Numbered from the stretch's first letter, positions 44,429 through 53,196 are shown. The stretch: 64,000 nt of DNA from Roseitranquillus sp963776845 (GCA_963776845.1 CAVZOJ010000008.1:124001-188000); one strand, 5' to 3'. A program made the numbers and translations. Notes: generated by a model from the letters alone, not told the origin.

Positions 44429-44470
44429 CGGGAAAACAGTCCACTGGACTGTTTTCTGATCCTCCAAACT
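44429..44470. repeat. 42-nt palindromic insert of the CCAGTGG type (in IS481, in frame)
   Basis: GAAAACAGTCC (44432-44442), ACT and GGACTGTTTTC (44446-44456) form a perfect 11-bp stem. It inserts 14 codons between NHPW and TNGQVER without shifting the frame. It has the same centre as the insert in IS5b at 24324-24372. Confidence 0.8.
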
Positions 44471-44735
44471 CCACGGATGGTTCGGCTTGGTCAGCCGATG
44501 CTCGATCCCGTTCGCTTCGCAGATCACGTCGAAGCGCATCGGCCGAGAGATGATCGTGTTCCGGTTCCTCGGCTGCTCGGCGAACTGGATGCCGTTGTCG
44601 GTCAGGACGGTATGGATCTGGTAGGGCACGGTCTCGAGCAGGTGCTGCAGGAACTCCCAGGCGGTGCGCCTGTCGGCCTTCTCGACGAGCTGGGCTACCG
44701 CAAACTTGCTCGTCCGGTCGATGCCAACGAAGAGG

Positions 44736-44779
44736 TCCGTCCATGGTGCCGCCATCGGTTCGAGACCCATGGCGGACGC
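44736..44779 (+). repeat. R44 palindromic insert 9 (in IS481)
   Basis: 44 nt: TCCGTCCATG-GTGCCGCCAT-CGGTTCGAGA-CCCATGGCGG-ACGC. The stem is CCGCCAT-GGT/ACC-ATGGCGG. It lies between the codons for TTEGK and LFVGIDRTSKF. Confidence 0.8.
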
Positions 44780-45222
44780 TTACCCTCGGTGGTCTGCACC
44801 TCGGCGATGTCGATGTGGAAGAAGCCGATGGGGTAGCGCTTGAACTTCTGCCGCTTCGGCTTGTCGCCTTCGACGTCTGGCAGGCGAGAAATCCCATGCC
44901 GCTGCAGGCAGCGGTGCAACGCCGAGCGCGTCAGGTGGGGTATCGTCGGCTGAAGAGCATAGAGGCAGTCGTCCAGCGGCAGGAGCGTATGGCGCCGAAA
45001 CGCGACGACCATCGCTTCCTCCGCCACGGTCAGGACCGTCGAGCGCGGTTCTTTCGGACCGGTCTTCAGATCATCCAGGCTCGCTCGCTTGCGCCACTTC
45101 GCAACCGTCTTCGGATTGATGCCCAACTCCCGGCTCAGATCCGCGAGCGAAGCCTGCGATCGCTGTATTGCAGCTCTGACGGCGTACGTGGTCGTGGCGC
45201 TGCCGTGACGAACTTGTCCCAT

Positions 45223-45410
45223 AGTGCTTCCTTCCATTCACTCGAAACGATCACACCATCAAACCGTGGGATCAAACACCTAAGGGCGTCCGCCTGTGTC
45301 GTTTTCCCCGCGCCCCCGACGCGCCAAGCGTTCGTGAATGGAGCGTCAGCCGCGCTATCTTCGCCTGCGTTGAGTGTGGAGCGGCTCGGCTTTGTCCAGC
45401 TCTCGCGCGA
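45223..45410. other. No supported gene
   Basis: Spacer between the IS481 start and the toxin gene; the first ~40 nt probably hold the IS481 end. Confidence 0.4.
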
Positions 45411-45737
45411 CTATCTCGCGATCCCCAGGAACAGGGACAAGGCCCGGCTGACGGAAAGCAACGTCGCATCGTCGAGGGTGCCGAAGGCCGGACCAACTCT
45501 CTCGCGCCGGACTGTCATGGCCTTGTCAATCATGACCTGTGACCTCTTCTGCAGACCGTTCGCAGCGGTTGGCTCGGCAGAGACCCTGAGCAGGGGCGCC
45601 TCGACCAGCGTGCCGGTCAGAAGCAGCACCGTTACGGTGGCCGTGGCCGCGAACTCGTCAGCCTGGATGACCAGCGCCGGGCGCGGCTTGCCGAAGTCTC
45701 CTGCGACGGCCACCGTCACCAGATCGCCGCGTCTCAT
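45411..45737 (-). CDS. MazF/PemK-type toxin
   Basis: 108 aa. The N-terminus, RRGDLVTVAVAGDFGKPRPA followed by LVIQ, is the conserved MazF beta-strand with the RGD/GKPRPALV signature; further on are VTVLLLTGTLVEAPLLRVSA and KRSQVMIDKAMTVRRERVG. MazF toxins cut mRNA at short sites. The ATG overlaps the antitoxin stop (ATGA), the usual coupling. Confidence 0.9.
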   Translation of the reverse strand: MRRGDLVTVAVAGDFGKPRPALVIQADEFAATATVTVLLLTGTLVEAPLLRVSAEPTAANGLQKRSQVMIDKAMTVRRERVGPAFGTLDDATLLSVSRALSLFLGIAR

Positions 45738-45955
45738 TCACCGTTGGCGAGAAGGTCGTCGAGTGCAGCGTCGAGAAACCCGTTGAGTTCGCCGTCGCTG
45801 CGGTCAGCCTCCGCGACCCGTTCGGCTTGCAGTCTGCAGGTTTCGGCAAAGCCAGCGGCGCGGCTGTCCGGCACCCAGACCTGCACCGGCCTGAGGCCGG
45901 CCGCGCGCAGCGCGTCGCGGCGCTTGCGAACCCTCTCCGAGATCGAGGCAGGCAT
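45734..45955 (-). CDS. MazE-like antitoxin (DUF3018 type)
   Basis: 73 aa, ISERVRKRRDALRAAGLRPV then QVWVPDSRAAGFAETCRLQA. This matches the DUF3018/antitoxin MazE-like family, found with MazF. It is the first gene of the pair, has AAGGAG upstream of its ATG, and presumably autorepresses the operon. Confidence 0.88.
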   Translation of the reverse strand: MPASISERVRKRRDALRAAGLRPVQVWVPDSRAAGFAETCRLQAERVAEADRSDGELNGFLDAALDDLLANGE

Positions 45956-45980
45956 CGTCGGCTCCTTGACAAGTTCATGC

Positions 45981-45988
45981 TACATGTA
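45981..45988. promoter_or_regulatory. Palindrome upstream of the toxin-antitoxin pair
   Basis: TACATGTA, with CATG half-sites repeated at 45977-45980, lies 26 nt upstream of the antitoxin start in a locally AT-richer stretch. It is a plausible antitoxin operator. Confidence 0.4.
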
Positions 45989-46130
45989 ACGCGCCTCCGC
46001 CGCGGCAGCAAGGCGGTCGAACCGCCGTGGTCGACGGCCGACGTGGAAGGGGGAGCCTGAGCGGCGGGATGAAGTCGACCGCGAGGCGGCTGGGAACGGC
46101 GGTGAGAAAGTCGGCCACGGTAGCGGCGGG

Positions 46131-46317
46131 ATGATCCCGCGGCGGGCGGCTCTGGAGCGTTGGCGCGGGAACGGCGTCGAGCCGACGACCGTGCCGCTGT
46201 CGCCGGAAGCAGACGACGCCACAGCCGAGATCGCGGCTGAGCGAATGAAGCGGGCAGGGGTCGATCTCGTCGTCCATGACTGTGTCAGCTACGGCCGCCG
46301 GGCACGAGGGATCGCGG
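46131..46317 (+). pseudogene. Possible AroM/racemase-like gene fragment
   Basis: The frame reads NGVEPTTVPLSPEADDATAE then IAAERMKRAGVDLVVHDCVSYG, reminiscent of the C-terminal part of AroM or Asp/Glu-racemase-like proteins (a conserved D-L-I-V-x-D-C-x-x-Y). There is no proper start or end. The assignment is tentative. Confidence 0.25.
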
Positions 46318-46449
46318 CCTCCATTCATGATCGCCCCGACGCTGCTGGCCGCAGCCGTCACCGGCCGGTGCGCGGCGGAGCACGCAGGTGCCTGACGCAT
46401 CGGGGCTGTCGGCCCGGTCGTCCGTGGCAGAGTGGTTGCAAAGCCGCGC

Positions 46450-46600
46450 AGAACGTCGAGCGCAGCTTCGCATGGCTCGGCCGACACCGAAGGATGTCGA
46501 AGGACTACGAGTTCCGCGTACAGACGGCGGGAACATTCATCGCCATTGCTGCCTGCGCCCAAATGCTTCGCCGCCTCGCGCCGAGAGGACTTCTCACAGA
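46450..46600 (+). pseudogene. IS427-group transposase, C-terminal remnant
   Basis: Encodes NVERSFAWLGRHRRMSKDYE, FRVQTAGTFIAIAACAQMLR and RLAPRG, followed by cttctcacag, a degenerate version of the right end seen at 29760-29775. Confidence 0.8.
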
Positions 46601-46605
46601 CCGTA

Positions 46606-47532
46606 TCAGAAGCCTACCTTGTCGCCACCCTTCAACACCAGGATCTCGCGCGCCTCATCCGGCCGCGCGATCTCGAGGCCAATGCCTTCGATGATCTGCC
46701 GCACGCTTCGCACCTGGTCGGCGTTGGACTCCGCCAGCCGGCCCGGTCCCGCCCAAAGCGAATCCTCGAGCCCGACGCGCACGTTGCCGCCCATCGCGGC
46801 GGCCATTGCGGCGATCGGCATCTGGTTGCGGCCGGCGCCGAGGACCGACCAGCGGTAGGCGTCGCCAAACAGGCGGTCGGCGGTGCGCTTCATGTGCGCC
46901 ACGTCCTCGGGGTGCGGACCGATCCCGCCGAGGAGGCCGAACACGGACTGCACGAAGAACGGCGGCTTGACGAGGCCGCGATCGACGAAGTGCGCCAGCG
47001 TGTAGAGGTGGCCGATGTCGTAGCACTCGATCTCGAATCGGGTGCCGTTCTCGGCGCAGGTGGTCAGGATGTACTCGATGTCGGCGAAGGTGTTCTTGAA
47101 GATCCGGTCGTTCGAGCCCTCGAGATACGGCCGCTCCCAGTCGTGCTGGAACTCCTTGTAGCGCGCCAGCATCGGATAGAGGCCGAAGTTCATCGAGCCC
47201 ATGTTGAGCGAGGCCACCTCGGGCGCGAAGGTCGCTGCGGGCTTGACCCGCTCCTCGACCAGCATCGTCGGCGCACCGCCGGTGGTGATGTTGATGACGC
47301 AGTCCGAGCGTTGCTTGATCACCTTGAGGAACGGCGCGAACGCCTCGGGCCGCTGGTCGGGCTTGCCGGTCTCGGGGTCGCGGGCGTGCAGGTGGACGAT
47401 CGCCGCTCCGGCCTCGGCCGCGCCGATGGCGGCGTCGGCGATCTGCTCCGGCGTGATCGGCAGGTGCGGCGACATGCTGGGCGTGTGGATCGCGCCGGTG
47501 ACGGCGCAGGTGATGATGACCTTCTTGGGCAT
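46606..47532 (-). CDS. Beta-keto acid cleavage enzyme (BKACE, DUF849)
   Basis: 308 aa. The family condenses a beta-keto acid with acetyl-CoA to give acetoacetate and a CoA ester. Signatures: KKVIITCAVTGAIHTPSMSP, the zinc His pair in AAIVHLHARDPETGKPDQRP, NITTGGAPTMLVEERV, PEVASLNMGSMNFG and the catalytic/zinc region GNVRVGLEDSLWAGPGRLAE. It lies 15 nt after a 3-hydroxyacyl dehydrogenase gene, which could supply the keto acid, as in carnitine or 3-hydroxybutyrate-like routes. The substrate is not deducible. Confidence 0.93.
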   Translation of the reverse strand: MPKKVIITCAVTGAIHTPSMSPHLPITPEQIADAAIGAAEAGAAIVHLHARDPETGKPDQRPEAFAPFLKVIKQRSDCVINITTGGAPTMLVEERVKPAATFAPEVASLNMGSMNFGLYPMLARYKEFQHDWERPYLEGSNDRIFKNTFADIEYILTTCAENGTRFEIECYDIGHLYTLAHFVDRGLVKPPFFVQSVFGLLGGIGPHPEDVAHMKRTADRLFGDAYRWSVLGAGRNQMPIAAMAAAMGGNVRVGLEDSLWAGPGRLAESNADQVRSVRQIIEGIGLEIARPDEAREILVLKGGDKVGF

Positions 47533-47547
47533 GGGGTCTCCTTGGCG

Positions 47548-48480
47548 TCAGCTGCGCGGCTGGCTCTTCTTGTGGGCGGCGAGGGCGGCGAGGCGGCCGT
47601 CGCGCCAGCGGGTCCGTGCCGCCTGCGCGTCCGGCTCGGGCGCCGGGCCCCAGGCGTCGGCGGCGCGGTGGTAGGCGGCCTCGTCCCAGACCGCGGGGTC
47701 CGGCGGCTCGGCGGCGATGCGGCGGAAGAAAGGCGCGTAGCGGTCGCAATAGTCGGCGATGCCGCCGGGGGCGTTGAGCGCGATCGTCTCGAACGGGCCC
47801 ATGAAGGACCAGCGCAGACCGAGCCCATCGCGGACGGTCGTGTCGAGATCCTGCGGCGTGACGTAGCCCTCCTGCACCAGGCGGAAGGCCTCCGTCAGCA
47901 GCGCCGCCTGGATGCGGTTCAGTATGAAGCCGTCGACCTCGCGCTGGACGGTGATCGGCGACTGGCCGATCGCCTCGAACGTGGTGCGGGCGCGGGCGAT
48001 GACCTCGGGGTCGGTCCAGGGCGCGCCGGAGAGTTCGACCACCGGCACCATGTGCGGCGGGTTCACCGGGTGGGCGACGAGGCAGCGGGCGCGGCCGGGC
48101 AGCGCCTCGGTGAAGAGCGAGCACTGGATGGCGGAGGTCGAGCTCGCCAGCACCGTCTCGGGCGCAGCGAGGCGGTCGAGTTCGGCGAAGAGCTCGGCCT
48201 TGACCTCGCGCCGCTCGGGGCCGTTCTCCTGCACGTGCTCGGCGCCGTCCAGCGCCTCGGCCAGGCCGTTTGCGGCGGCAATGCGGCGGTGGGCGCCGGC
48301 GGCATCGTCGCAGAGGCCGTGGCCGGCCAGCGTCTCGAGCCCCTCGCGGCAGGCGACGAGTGCGGCCTCGACGGCGCCCGGCGCGGGGTCGGTCAGCGCC
48401 ACGTCCCAGCCCGCGCGGGCGAAGATCATCGCCCAGGCGCGGCCGATCAGGCCGGTTCCGACGATGGCGACCTTGGGCAT
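47548..48480 (-). CDS. 3-hydroxyacyl-CoA dehydrogenase family protein (carnitine/gulonate dehydrogenase-like)
   Basis: 310 aa. Rossmann motif VAIVGTGLIGRAWAMIFARA; ENGPERREVKAELFAELDRL; SSTSAIQCSLFTEALPGRAR; catalytic His in VAHPVNPPHMVPVVELSGAP; VDGFILNRIQAALLTEAFRL. This is the length and layout of lambda-crystallin/L-gulonate 3-dehydrogenase and carnitine dehydrogenase relatives. Followed by the BKACE gene, it probably oxidises a beta-hydroxy acid imported by the Liv transporter upstream. Confidence 0.88.
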   Translation of the reverse strand: MPKVAIVGTGLIGRAWAMIFARAGWDVALTDPAPGAVEAALVACREGLETLAGHGLCDDAAGAHRRIAAANGLAEALDGAEHVQENGPERREVKAELFAELDRLAAPETVLASSTSAIQCSLFTEALPGRARCLVAHPVNPPHMVPVVELSGAPWTDPEVIARARTTFEAIGQSPITVQREVDGFILNRIQAALLTEAFRLVQEGYVTPQDLDTTVRDGLGLRWSFMGPFETIALNAPGGIADYCDRYAPFFRRIAAEPPDPAVWDEAAYHRAADAWGPAPEPDAQAARTRWRDGRLAALAAHKKSQPRS

Positions 48481-48492
48481 GGCGTTCCTCCG

Positions 48493-51012
48493 CTAGAGCC
48501 AGAGCACCTGGCGGCGCAGGTCGAGGTCGTCGCGCAGCGCCGCCGAGGGGCCGGAATGGATGACCGCCCCCCGCTCCAGCGCCACGGTCGAGTCCGACAG
48601 CGCCAGCGCCAGGTCGAGATGGTGGTCGACGATGATGATCGAGACCTCGTGCCGCAGCCGGTCGAAGCTCTCGAAGAGCTGCTCGACGATGGCCGGCGCC
48701 AGCCCCTCGAACGGCTCGTCGAGAAGGAGCACCCGCACGTCGCCCGAAAGCGCCCGGGCCACGGCGACCATCTGCTGCTCGCCGCCGGAGAGGAAGTCGG
48801 CGGGGGTGTCGAGCCGCTCGCGAACCCGCGGGAAGTAGTCGAAGATCCGGTCGAGGTCCCAGTGGATGCCATGGCCGGTCTGCCGCTTGAGCCGCCCGAG
48901 CTCGAGGTTCTGCCCGACCGTCATGCCGGCGAAGAGGCGCCGCCCCTGCGGCACGTAGCCGATGCCGAGGCGCGCCGCCTCGGCCGAGGAGAGGCCGGCC
49001 AGCTCGCGCTCGTCCAGCCGGACGGAACCCGAGCCCGGCGGCGCGATGCCGACGATCGTCTTGAGAAGGGTCGACTTGCCCGCGCCGTTGCGGCCGAGCA
49101 GGGCGACGATCTCGTTCCGTCGCACCTGCATCGAGATGTCGTTCAGGATGTGGCTCTTGCCGTAAAAGGTGTTCACGCCCTCGAGCGACAGGACGACGTC
49201 GGGCTTGGCCGCCGTCTCGCGGTGGGCGGCGGCGACGGCGGTGCTGCCCGAGCCGATGTAGACCTCCTGCACCTCGGGGCTGGTGCGGGCGTCGTCGACG
49301 GTTCCGTCGACCAGAACCTCGCCGTTGTTCATCACCGTGACGGCGTCGGAGATCTCGAAGACCCGGTCGATGTCGTGCTCGACCAGCAGCACCGGCAGGT
49401 CGGCCGAGATCTGCTTGATGAGGTCGCCGATCCGCTGCCGCTCGGCCGCCGCGAGGCCCGCCAGAGGCTCGTCGAGCAGCAGGATCCGCGGGCCGCTCGC
49501 GAGCGCGAGGCCCATGTCGAGCAGGCGCTGCCCGCCGTAGGAGAGCTCGCCCGCCTGCGCCCGCTCCATCCCCGCCACGCCGAGATAGCCGATCAGCGCC
49601 TCGGTCTGCTCCTCGACCTCGGTGAGCGAGCGGGCGTCGCGCCAGATGCTGGCGCGGTGCTGGCTGCGGGCCTGGATCGCGAGGCGGACGTTCTCCTCGA
49701 CCGAGAGCGTCGGGAAGAGGTTGGTGATCTGGAACGACCGGCCGATGCCGGCGTCGGCTATGGCCTCGGGCTTGAAGCCGGTGATGTCGCGCCCGTCGAG
49801 CGTGACGGTGCCGCGGTCGGGCACGTACATGCCCGACAGCAGGTTGAAGGCGGTGGTCTTGCCGGCGCCGTTGGGTCCGATCAGCGCGTGCAGGCTGCGG
49901 TCGCGCACGGCGAGGTCGACGTTCTGCACCGCCTTCAGGCCGCCGAAGCTCTTGTTGAGCCCTCTCGCTTGGAGGATCGGGCCATCGACGTGGCGTTGCG
50001 GCCGCAGGAAGTCGGGCAGGGGCGCGGCCCTGAGGGTGCGTCCGGCCATCGCCGCGGCCTCGGTCAGCCTGGGGCGGAACGGCGCCAGCACGCGGCGCGC
50101 CACGCCAACCAGCCCTTCGGGCGAGAACAGGATGAATCCGACGAAGAGGATGCCGAAGTAGAACAGCCAGTCCGAGGTCCAGATCGACAGGAACTCGCGG
50201 AAGAGCAGGTAGAAGAGCGCCCCGAGGGCCGGCCCAAGAAAGCTGCGCATCCCACCGATGACGACCATCGCCAGGAGCTCGCCCGAGAACGGCACGCCGA
50301 TCGGCTCGGCCGAGGCGAAGCGGTGATTGAAGACCCCGAGCGTTCCCGCCAGCCCGACGATTGTGGCCGAGATCACGAAGCCGAGGAGCGTGTAGCGGTA
50401 GGTCGAGTAGCCGAGGAACCGCGCCCGCTGCTCGTTCTCGCGGATGGCGACGAGGACGGTGCCTGCGGGCGAGCGGTGGAAGCGGTGCAGCCCGGCGACG
50501 GCGGCGAAGGCGATGGCGGCGACGACCCAGTAGTAGGGCCAGTCGGCGCTGAGATCGAGGCCCAGCACCTCTGGGCGGACGATGCCGCCGAGGCCGCTCT
50601 CGCCGCCGGTGAAGCTGGTCCAGCGGTAGGTGATCGCGAAGGCGAGCGCTGCGAGTGCCAGCGTCAGGAGCGAGAAGTAGACGCCCCGCCGCCGCAGGAT
50701 CAACGCGCCGACGAGCAGCGACACAAGCGCTACGAAGCCGAGCGCGAAGAGCGACGGCAACACGATCATCTCGGGGAAGAGGTGCCGCTGGCTGAGCGCG
50801 GCGGCATAGGCCCCGAGGCCGAACCATGCGCCGTGCCCGAACGAGACGAGGCCGGTATGCCCGACCAGCACGTTCAGCCCCATCGCCGCGACCGCCATCA
50901 CCACGACGTCGATCGACGAGCGGAGCGGCAGGCCCACCGCGTCGAGGACGAACGGCAGCACCAGCAGCGCCACGGCCGCGACGATCAGCGAGGGAGCGGG
51001 CAACCGTTTCAC
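48493..51012 (-). CDS. Triple-fusion branched-chain-type ABC transporter: LivM permease + LivG ATPase + LivF ATPase
   Basis: One uninterrupted frame of about 839 aa from GTG 51012 (overlapping the livH stop by 3 nt). Residues ~1-330 are a LivM permease (VAAMGLNVLVGHTGLVSFGH, IRENEQRARFLGYSTYRYTL, AMVVIGGMRSFLGPALGALF). Next is a LivG ATPase (LHALIGPNGAGKTTAFNLLS, signature LSYGGQRLLDMGLALASGPR, ILLLDEPLAGLAAAERQRIG). About 20 residues later comes a LivF ATPase (EIVALLGRNGAGKSTLLKTI, FLSGGEQQMVAVARALSGDV). These are normally three genes; LivM-LivG fusions are familiar, all three in one chain is less usual. Partners LivH and a periplasmic binding protein are encoded upstream. Confidence 0.92.
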   Translation of the reverse strand: MKRLPAPSLIVAAVALLVLPFVLDAVGLPLRSSIDVVVMAVAAMGLNVLVGHTGLVSFGHGAWFGLGAYAAALSQRHLFPEMIVLPSLFALGFVALVSLLVGALILRRRGVYFSLLTLALAALAFAITYRWTSFTGGESGLGGIVRPEVLGLDLSADWPYYWVVAAIAFAAVAGLHRFHRSPAGTVLVAIRENEQRARFLGYSTYRYTLLGFVISATIVGLAGTLGVFNHRFASAEPIGVPFSGELLAMVVIGGMRSFLGPALGALFYLLFREFLSIWTSDWLFYFGILFVGFILFSPEGLVGVARRVLAPFRPRLTEAAAMAGRTLRAAPLPDFLRPQRHVDGPILQARGLNKSFGGLKAVQNVDLAVRDRSLHALIGPNGAGKTTAFNLLSGMYVPDRGTVTLDGRDITGFKPEAIADAGIGRSFQITNLFPTLSVEENVRLAIQARSQHRASIWRDARSLTEVEEQTEALIGYLGVAGMERAQAGELSYGGQRLLDMGLALASGPRILLLDEPLAGLAAAERQRIGDLIKQISADLPVLLVEHDIDRVFEISDAVTVMNNGEVLVDGTVDDARTSPEVQEVYIGSGSTAVAAAHRETAAKPDVVLSLEGVNTFYGKSHILNDISMQVRRNEIVALLGRNGAGKSTLLKTIVGIAPPGSGSVRLDERELAGLSSAEAARLGIGYVPQGRRLFAGMTVGQNLELGRLKRQTGHGIHWDLDRIFDYFPRVRERLDTPADFLSGGEQQMVAVARALSGDVRVLLLDEPFEGLAPAIVEQLFESFDRLRHEVSIIIVDHHLDLALALSDSTVALERGAVIHSGPSAALRDDLDLRRQVLWL

Positions 51013-51884
51013 TCGAACCTCTGGATGCGCTCGCCGAGAAGGCCGCGCGGGCGGATCAGCAGGACGAGCGCCATCAGCAGGTAGATCGACGCCTCGCCCG
51101 CGGGCGGGAAGAAGTAGATCGTCAGCCCGCGCACCACGCCCACCAAAATCGCAGCAAGGATCACGCCCCAGAACGAGCCGAGGCCGCCGATGACGACGAC
51201 GACGAAAGCGGCCGTGAGGATCTCGGCGCCCATCGCCGGCTGCACCCCGGTGATCGGCGCCAGCAGCACGCCGGCGAGCCCCGCCAGCCCCAGCGCAAGC
51301 GCGACAATAGCCGTCATGTAGGGCTGCAGCGAGATGCCGAGGCTGCCGACCATGTCGGGGTCCTGCACGCCGGCGCGCACGACGCGGCCGAAGGACGTGC
51401 GGTATACCAGGAACCACGTCGCCGCGACGGCGCCGAGCGCGATGCCGAGGATGATCAGACGGTATTTCGTGTAGAGGAAGTCGCCGACAACGACCGTGCC
51501 GCGCAGCGCCGGCGGGATCGAGAACGGGATCGGTGCGGCGCCGAAGATCATCCGGAGGCTCTGCTCGATCACCATGGCGAGGCCGAAGGTAAGAAGCAGG
51601 CTCAGGATCGGGTCGGCGCGGTAGAAGCGGCGGAAGAACAGCCGCTCGACCACCACGCCCAGCAGCGCCACCAGCACCGGCGACAGGATCAGCGAGCCGC
51701 CGAAGCCCAAGTAGGGATAGATCACGACCGCGAGGTAGGCGCCGATCGCGTAGAACGCTCCGTGGGCCAGGTTGACGATCCCGCCCAGCGAGAAGATCAG
51801 CGACAGCCCGAGCGCGATCAGCAGGTAGTAGGCGCCGACGAGCAGCCCGTTCAGGACCTGCTCAAGCACGAAAACGATCTGCAC
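51009..51884 (-). CDS. livH: LivH-type ABC permease
   Basis: GTG 51884 is the likely start (QIVFVLEQVLNGLLVGAYYL); the longer frame to 51938 lacks similarity. About 291 aa. Permease signatures are LIFSLGGIVNLAHGAFYAIG, LLTFGLAMVIEQSLRMIFGA, RVVRAGVQDPDMVGSLGISL and GLGSFWGVILAAILVGVVRG. It forms the membrane pore with the LivM part of the fusion. Confidence 0.92.
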   Translation of the reverse strand: MQIVFVLEQVLNGLLVGAYYLLIALGLSLIFSLGGIVNLAHGAFYAIGAYLAVVIYPYLGFGGSLILSPVLVALLGVVVERLFFRRFYRADPILSLLLTFGLAMVIEQSLRMIFGAAPIPFSIPPALRGTVVVGDFLYTKYRLIILGIALGAVAATWFLVYRTSFGRVVRAGVQDPDMVGSLGISLQPYMTAIVALALGLAGLAGVLLAPITGVQPAMGAEILTAAFVVVVIGGLGSFWGVILAAILVGVVRGLTIYFFPPAGEASIYLLMALVLLIRPRGLLGERIQRFE

Positions 51885-51945
51885 GCGGGTTGACCTCGAG
51901 GTTGCCGCAGGTGCCCCGGCGCTCAGACGCCGGGGCAAGCCTCTG

Positions 51946-53196
51946 TTAGACGGTCATCGCGCAGATGCCGGTTTTCTCGGGCGCGAGAAGCTCGAGGTCC
52001 TGCCCCTGTTCCGGCACGACGCCGAGCGGCTCGTAGATGTCGAACTGGTCCTCCATCTGCGCCGGGTCCTTGCCGCGAACCGCGTACATCTCCTGCACCA
52101 TCTGGTTGTCGTACTCGCGGAAGTAGCCGGGTCGGTTCTTGAGCACGTCGAACTCCACGCCCGACCGAAGATAGTCGCTGAGCTCGGTCGAGTCGGTCGA
52201 CTGCGTCTCCTCCATCGCCTTGGCGATAATCTTGAGCGCATTGTAGTCGCCCCAGGACTGGTTGTCGGGCAGGCGTCCGTTGGCCTCCTGAAACGCGGCG
52301 ACGTAGTCCTGCGCCGCCGGCGCCTCGACGTAGTGGTGCCAGACGATCGGCCAGATGCCCGAGAAGGCGCCTTGGCCCGCCCCCCAGGCGACGACCGTGT
52401 CGAAGCCGAAGCCGGCGAGCGGGTAGGGCAGGCCGAACTCGGCGTACTGCTTGATGAAGTTGGTGATCTGGTTGCCGGCGAGGTTGGAGACGACGAGGTC
52501 GGGCTGCGCCTGCCGGATCTTGAGGATGTAGGGGCTGAAGTCGGTGGTGTCGGTCGGCACCAGCTCGTCGCCCGCGAACTCGCCGCCTTCGCTTTCCATG
52601 AACGTGCGTGCGACGCTCAGGAGGTCGTGGCCGAAGGCGTAGTCCGCGGTGAGCGAGTACCACCTCTTGCCCTGCACGAGATCGGCCTGCATCAGGTAAT
52701 TGCCGCAGGCGCGCACCATCATCGAGTTCGCCGCCTCGACGTGGAACATGTAGGGGTTGCACGCCGCACCGCGCAGCTCGTCCGAGTTGCAGCCGGTATT
52801 GATGAAGATCCGTTGCGTCCGGTCCGCGATCTGGCCGATCGCGAGGCCCGAGGCCGACGAGATCTCGCCGATCAGCAGCTCGACGCCGTCGCGCTCGAGC
52901 AGGCGCTCGGCCTTGGCCGAAGCGGTCTGCGGGTTGACCGAGTCCTCCATCACCAGCTCGATCTGCCGGCCCATGACACCACCGTCAGCATTAACTTGGT
53001 CAGCCGCAAGCTGCACGCCCATCTGCGCGTATTCCCCGAGAGGCCCGAGGAAGCCTGTGAGCGGGGTCAGGTGGCCGATGCGGATCGGCCCGTCCTGCGC
53101 GCGCAGGACGGTAGGCGTGCCGAGGCCCGCGACCAAAGCCGACCCGGCTGCGCCCTTTAGCAGCGTGCGACGGTTGAAATCGTTCGAAACGGCCAT
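51946..53196 (-). CDS. Periplasmic binding protein of the Liv-type transporter
   Basis: ATG 53196 with GGGAGGAG upstream; 416 aa. A twin-arginine signal (FNRRTLLKGAAGSALVAGLG, cleavage near VLRA-QDG) precedes the mature protein. Class I binding-protein fold: IRIGHLTPLTGFLGPLGEYA, GVQLAADQVNADGGVMGRQI, LIGEISSASGLAIGQIADRT and RWYSLTADYAFGHDLLSVAR. This group takes up amides, urea-like or aromatic acids as well as amino acids, so the ligand is open. First gene of the minus-strand operon. Confidence 0.9.
   Translation of the reverse strand: MAVSNDFNRRTLLKGAAGSALVAGLGTPTVLRAQDGPIRIGHLTPLTGFLGPLGEYAQMGVQLAADQVNADGGVMGRQIELVMEDSVNPQTASAKAERLLERDGVELLIGEISSASGLAIGQIADRTQRIFINTGCNSDELRGAACNPYMFHVEAANSMMVRACGNYLMQADLVQGKRWYSLTADYAFGHDLLSVARTFMESEGGEFAGDELVPTDTTDFSPYILKIRQAQPDLVVSNLAGNQITNFIKQYAEFGLPYPLAGFGFDTVVAWGAGQGAFSGIWPIVWHHYVEAPAAQDYVAAFQEANGRLPDNQSWGDYNALKIIAKAMEETQSTDSTELSDYLRSGVEFDVLKNRPGYFREYDNQMVQEMYAVRGKDPAQMEDQFDIYEPLGVVPEQGQDLELLAPEKTGICAMTV

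Larger units (their letters stand above)
44183..45222 (-). pseudogene. IS481-family transposase with two palindromic inserts
   Basis: ATG 45222. N-terminal HTH (SLADLSRELGINPKTVAKWR), RSALHRCLQRHGISRLPDVE and YPIGFFHIDIAEVQTTEGK (first catalytic Asp). The R44 insert at 44736-44779 breaks the frame. The rest follows as LFVGIDRTSKFAVAQLVEKA, TVLTDNGIQF (second Asp), the in-frame 14-aa palindromic insert SLEDQKTVQWTVFP, then TNGQVERMNRTIKDATVKRF (Glu) and TLGGLTPYEYICKVWTSEPD. Confidence 0.88.

Noticed and set aside
46432..51084. A 1550-codon open frame on the plus strand across the BKACE-Liv region
   Set aside because: It is antisense to five well-supported genes. In GC-rich DNA with strong third-position bias the opposite strand often lacks stops, and the translation has no motif and heavy Arg/Asp/Glu bias.
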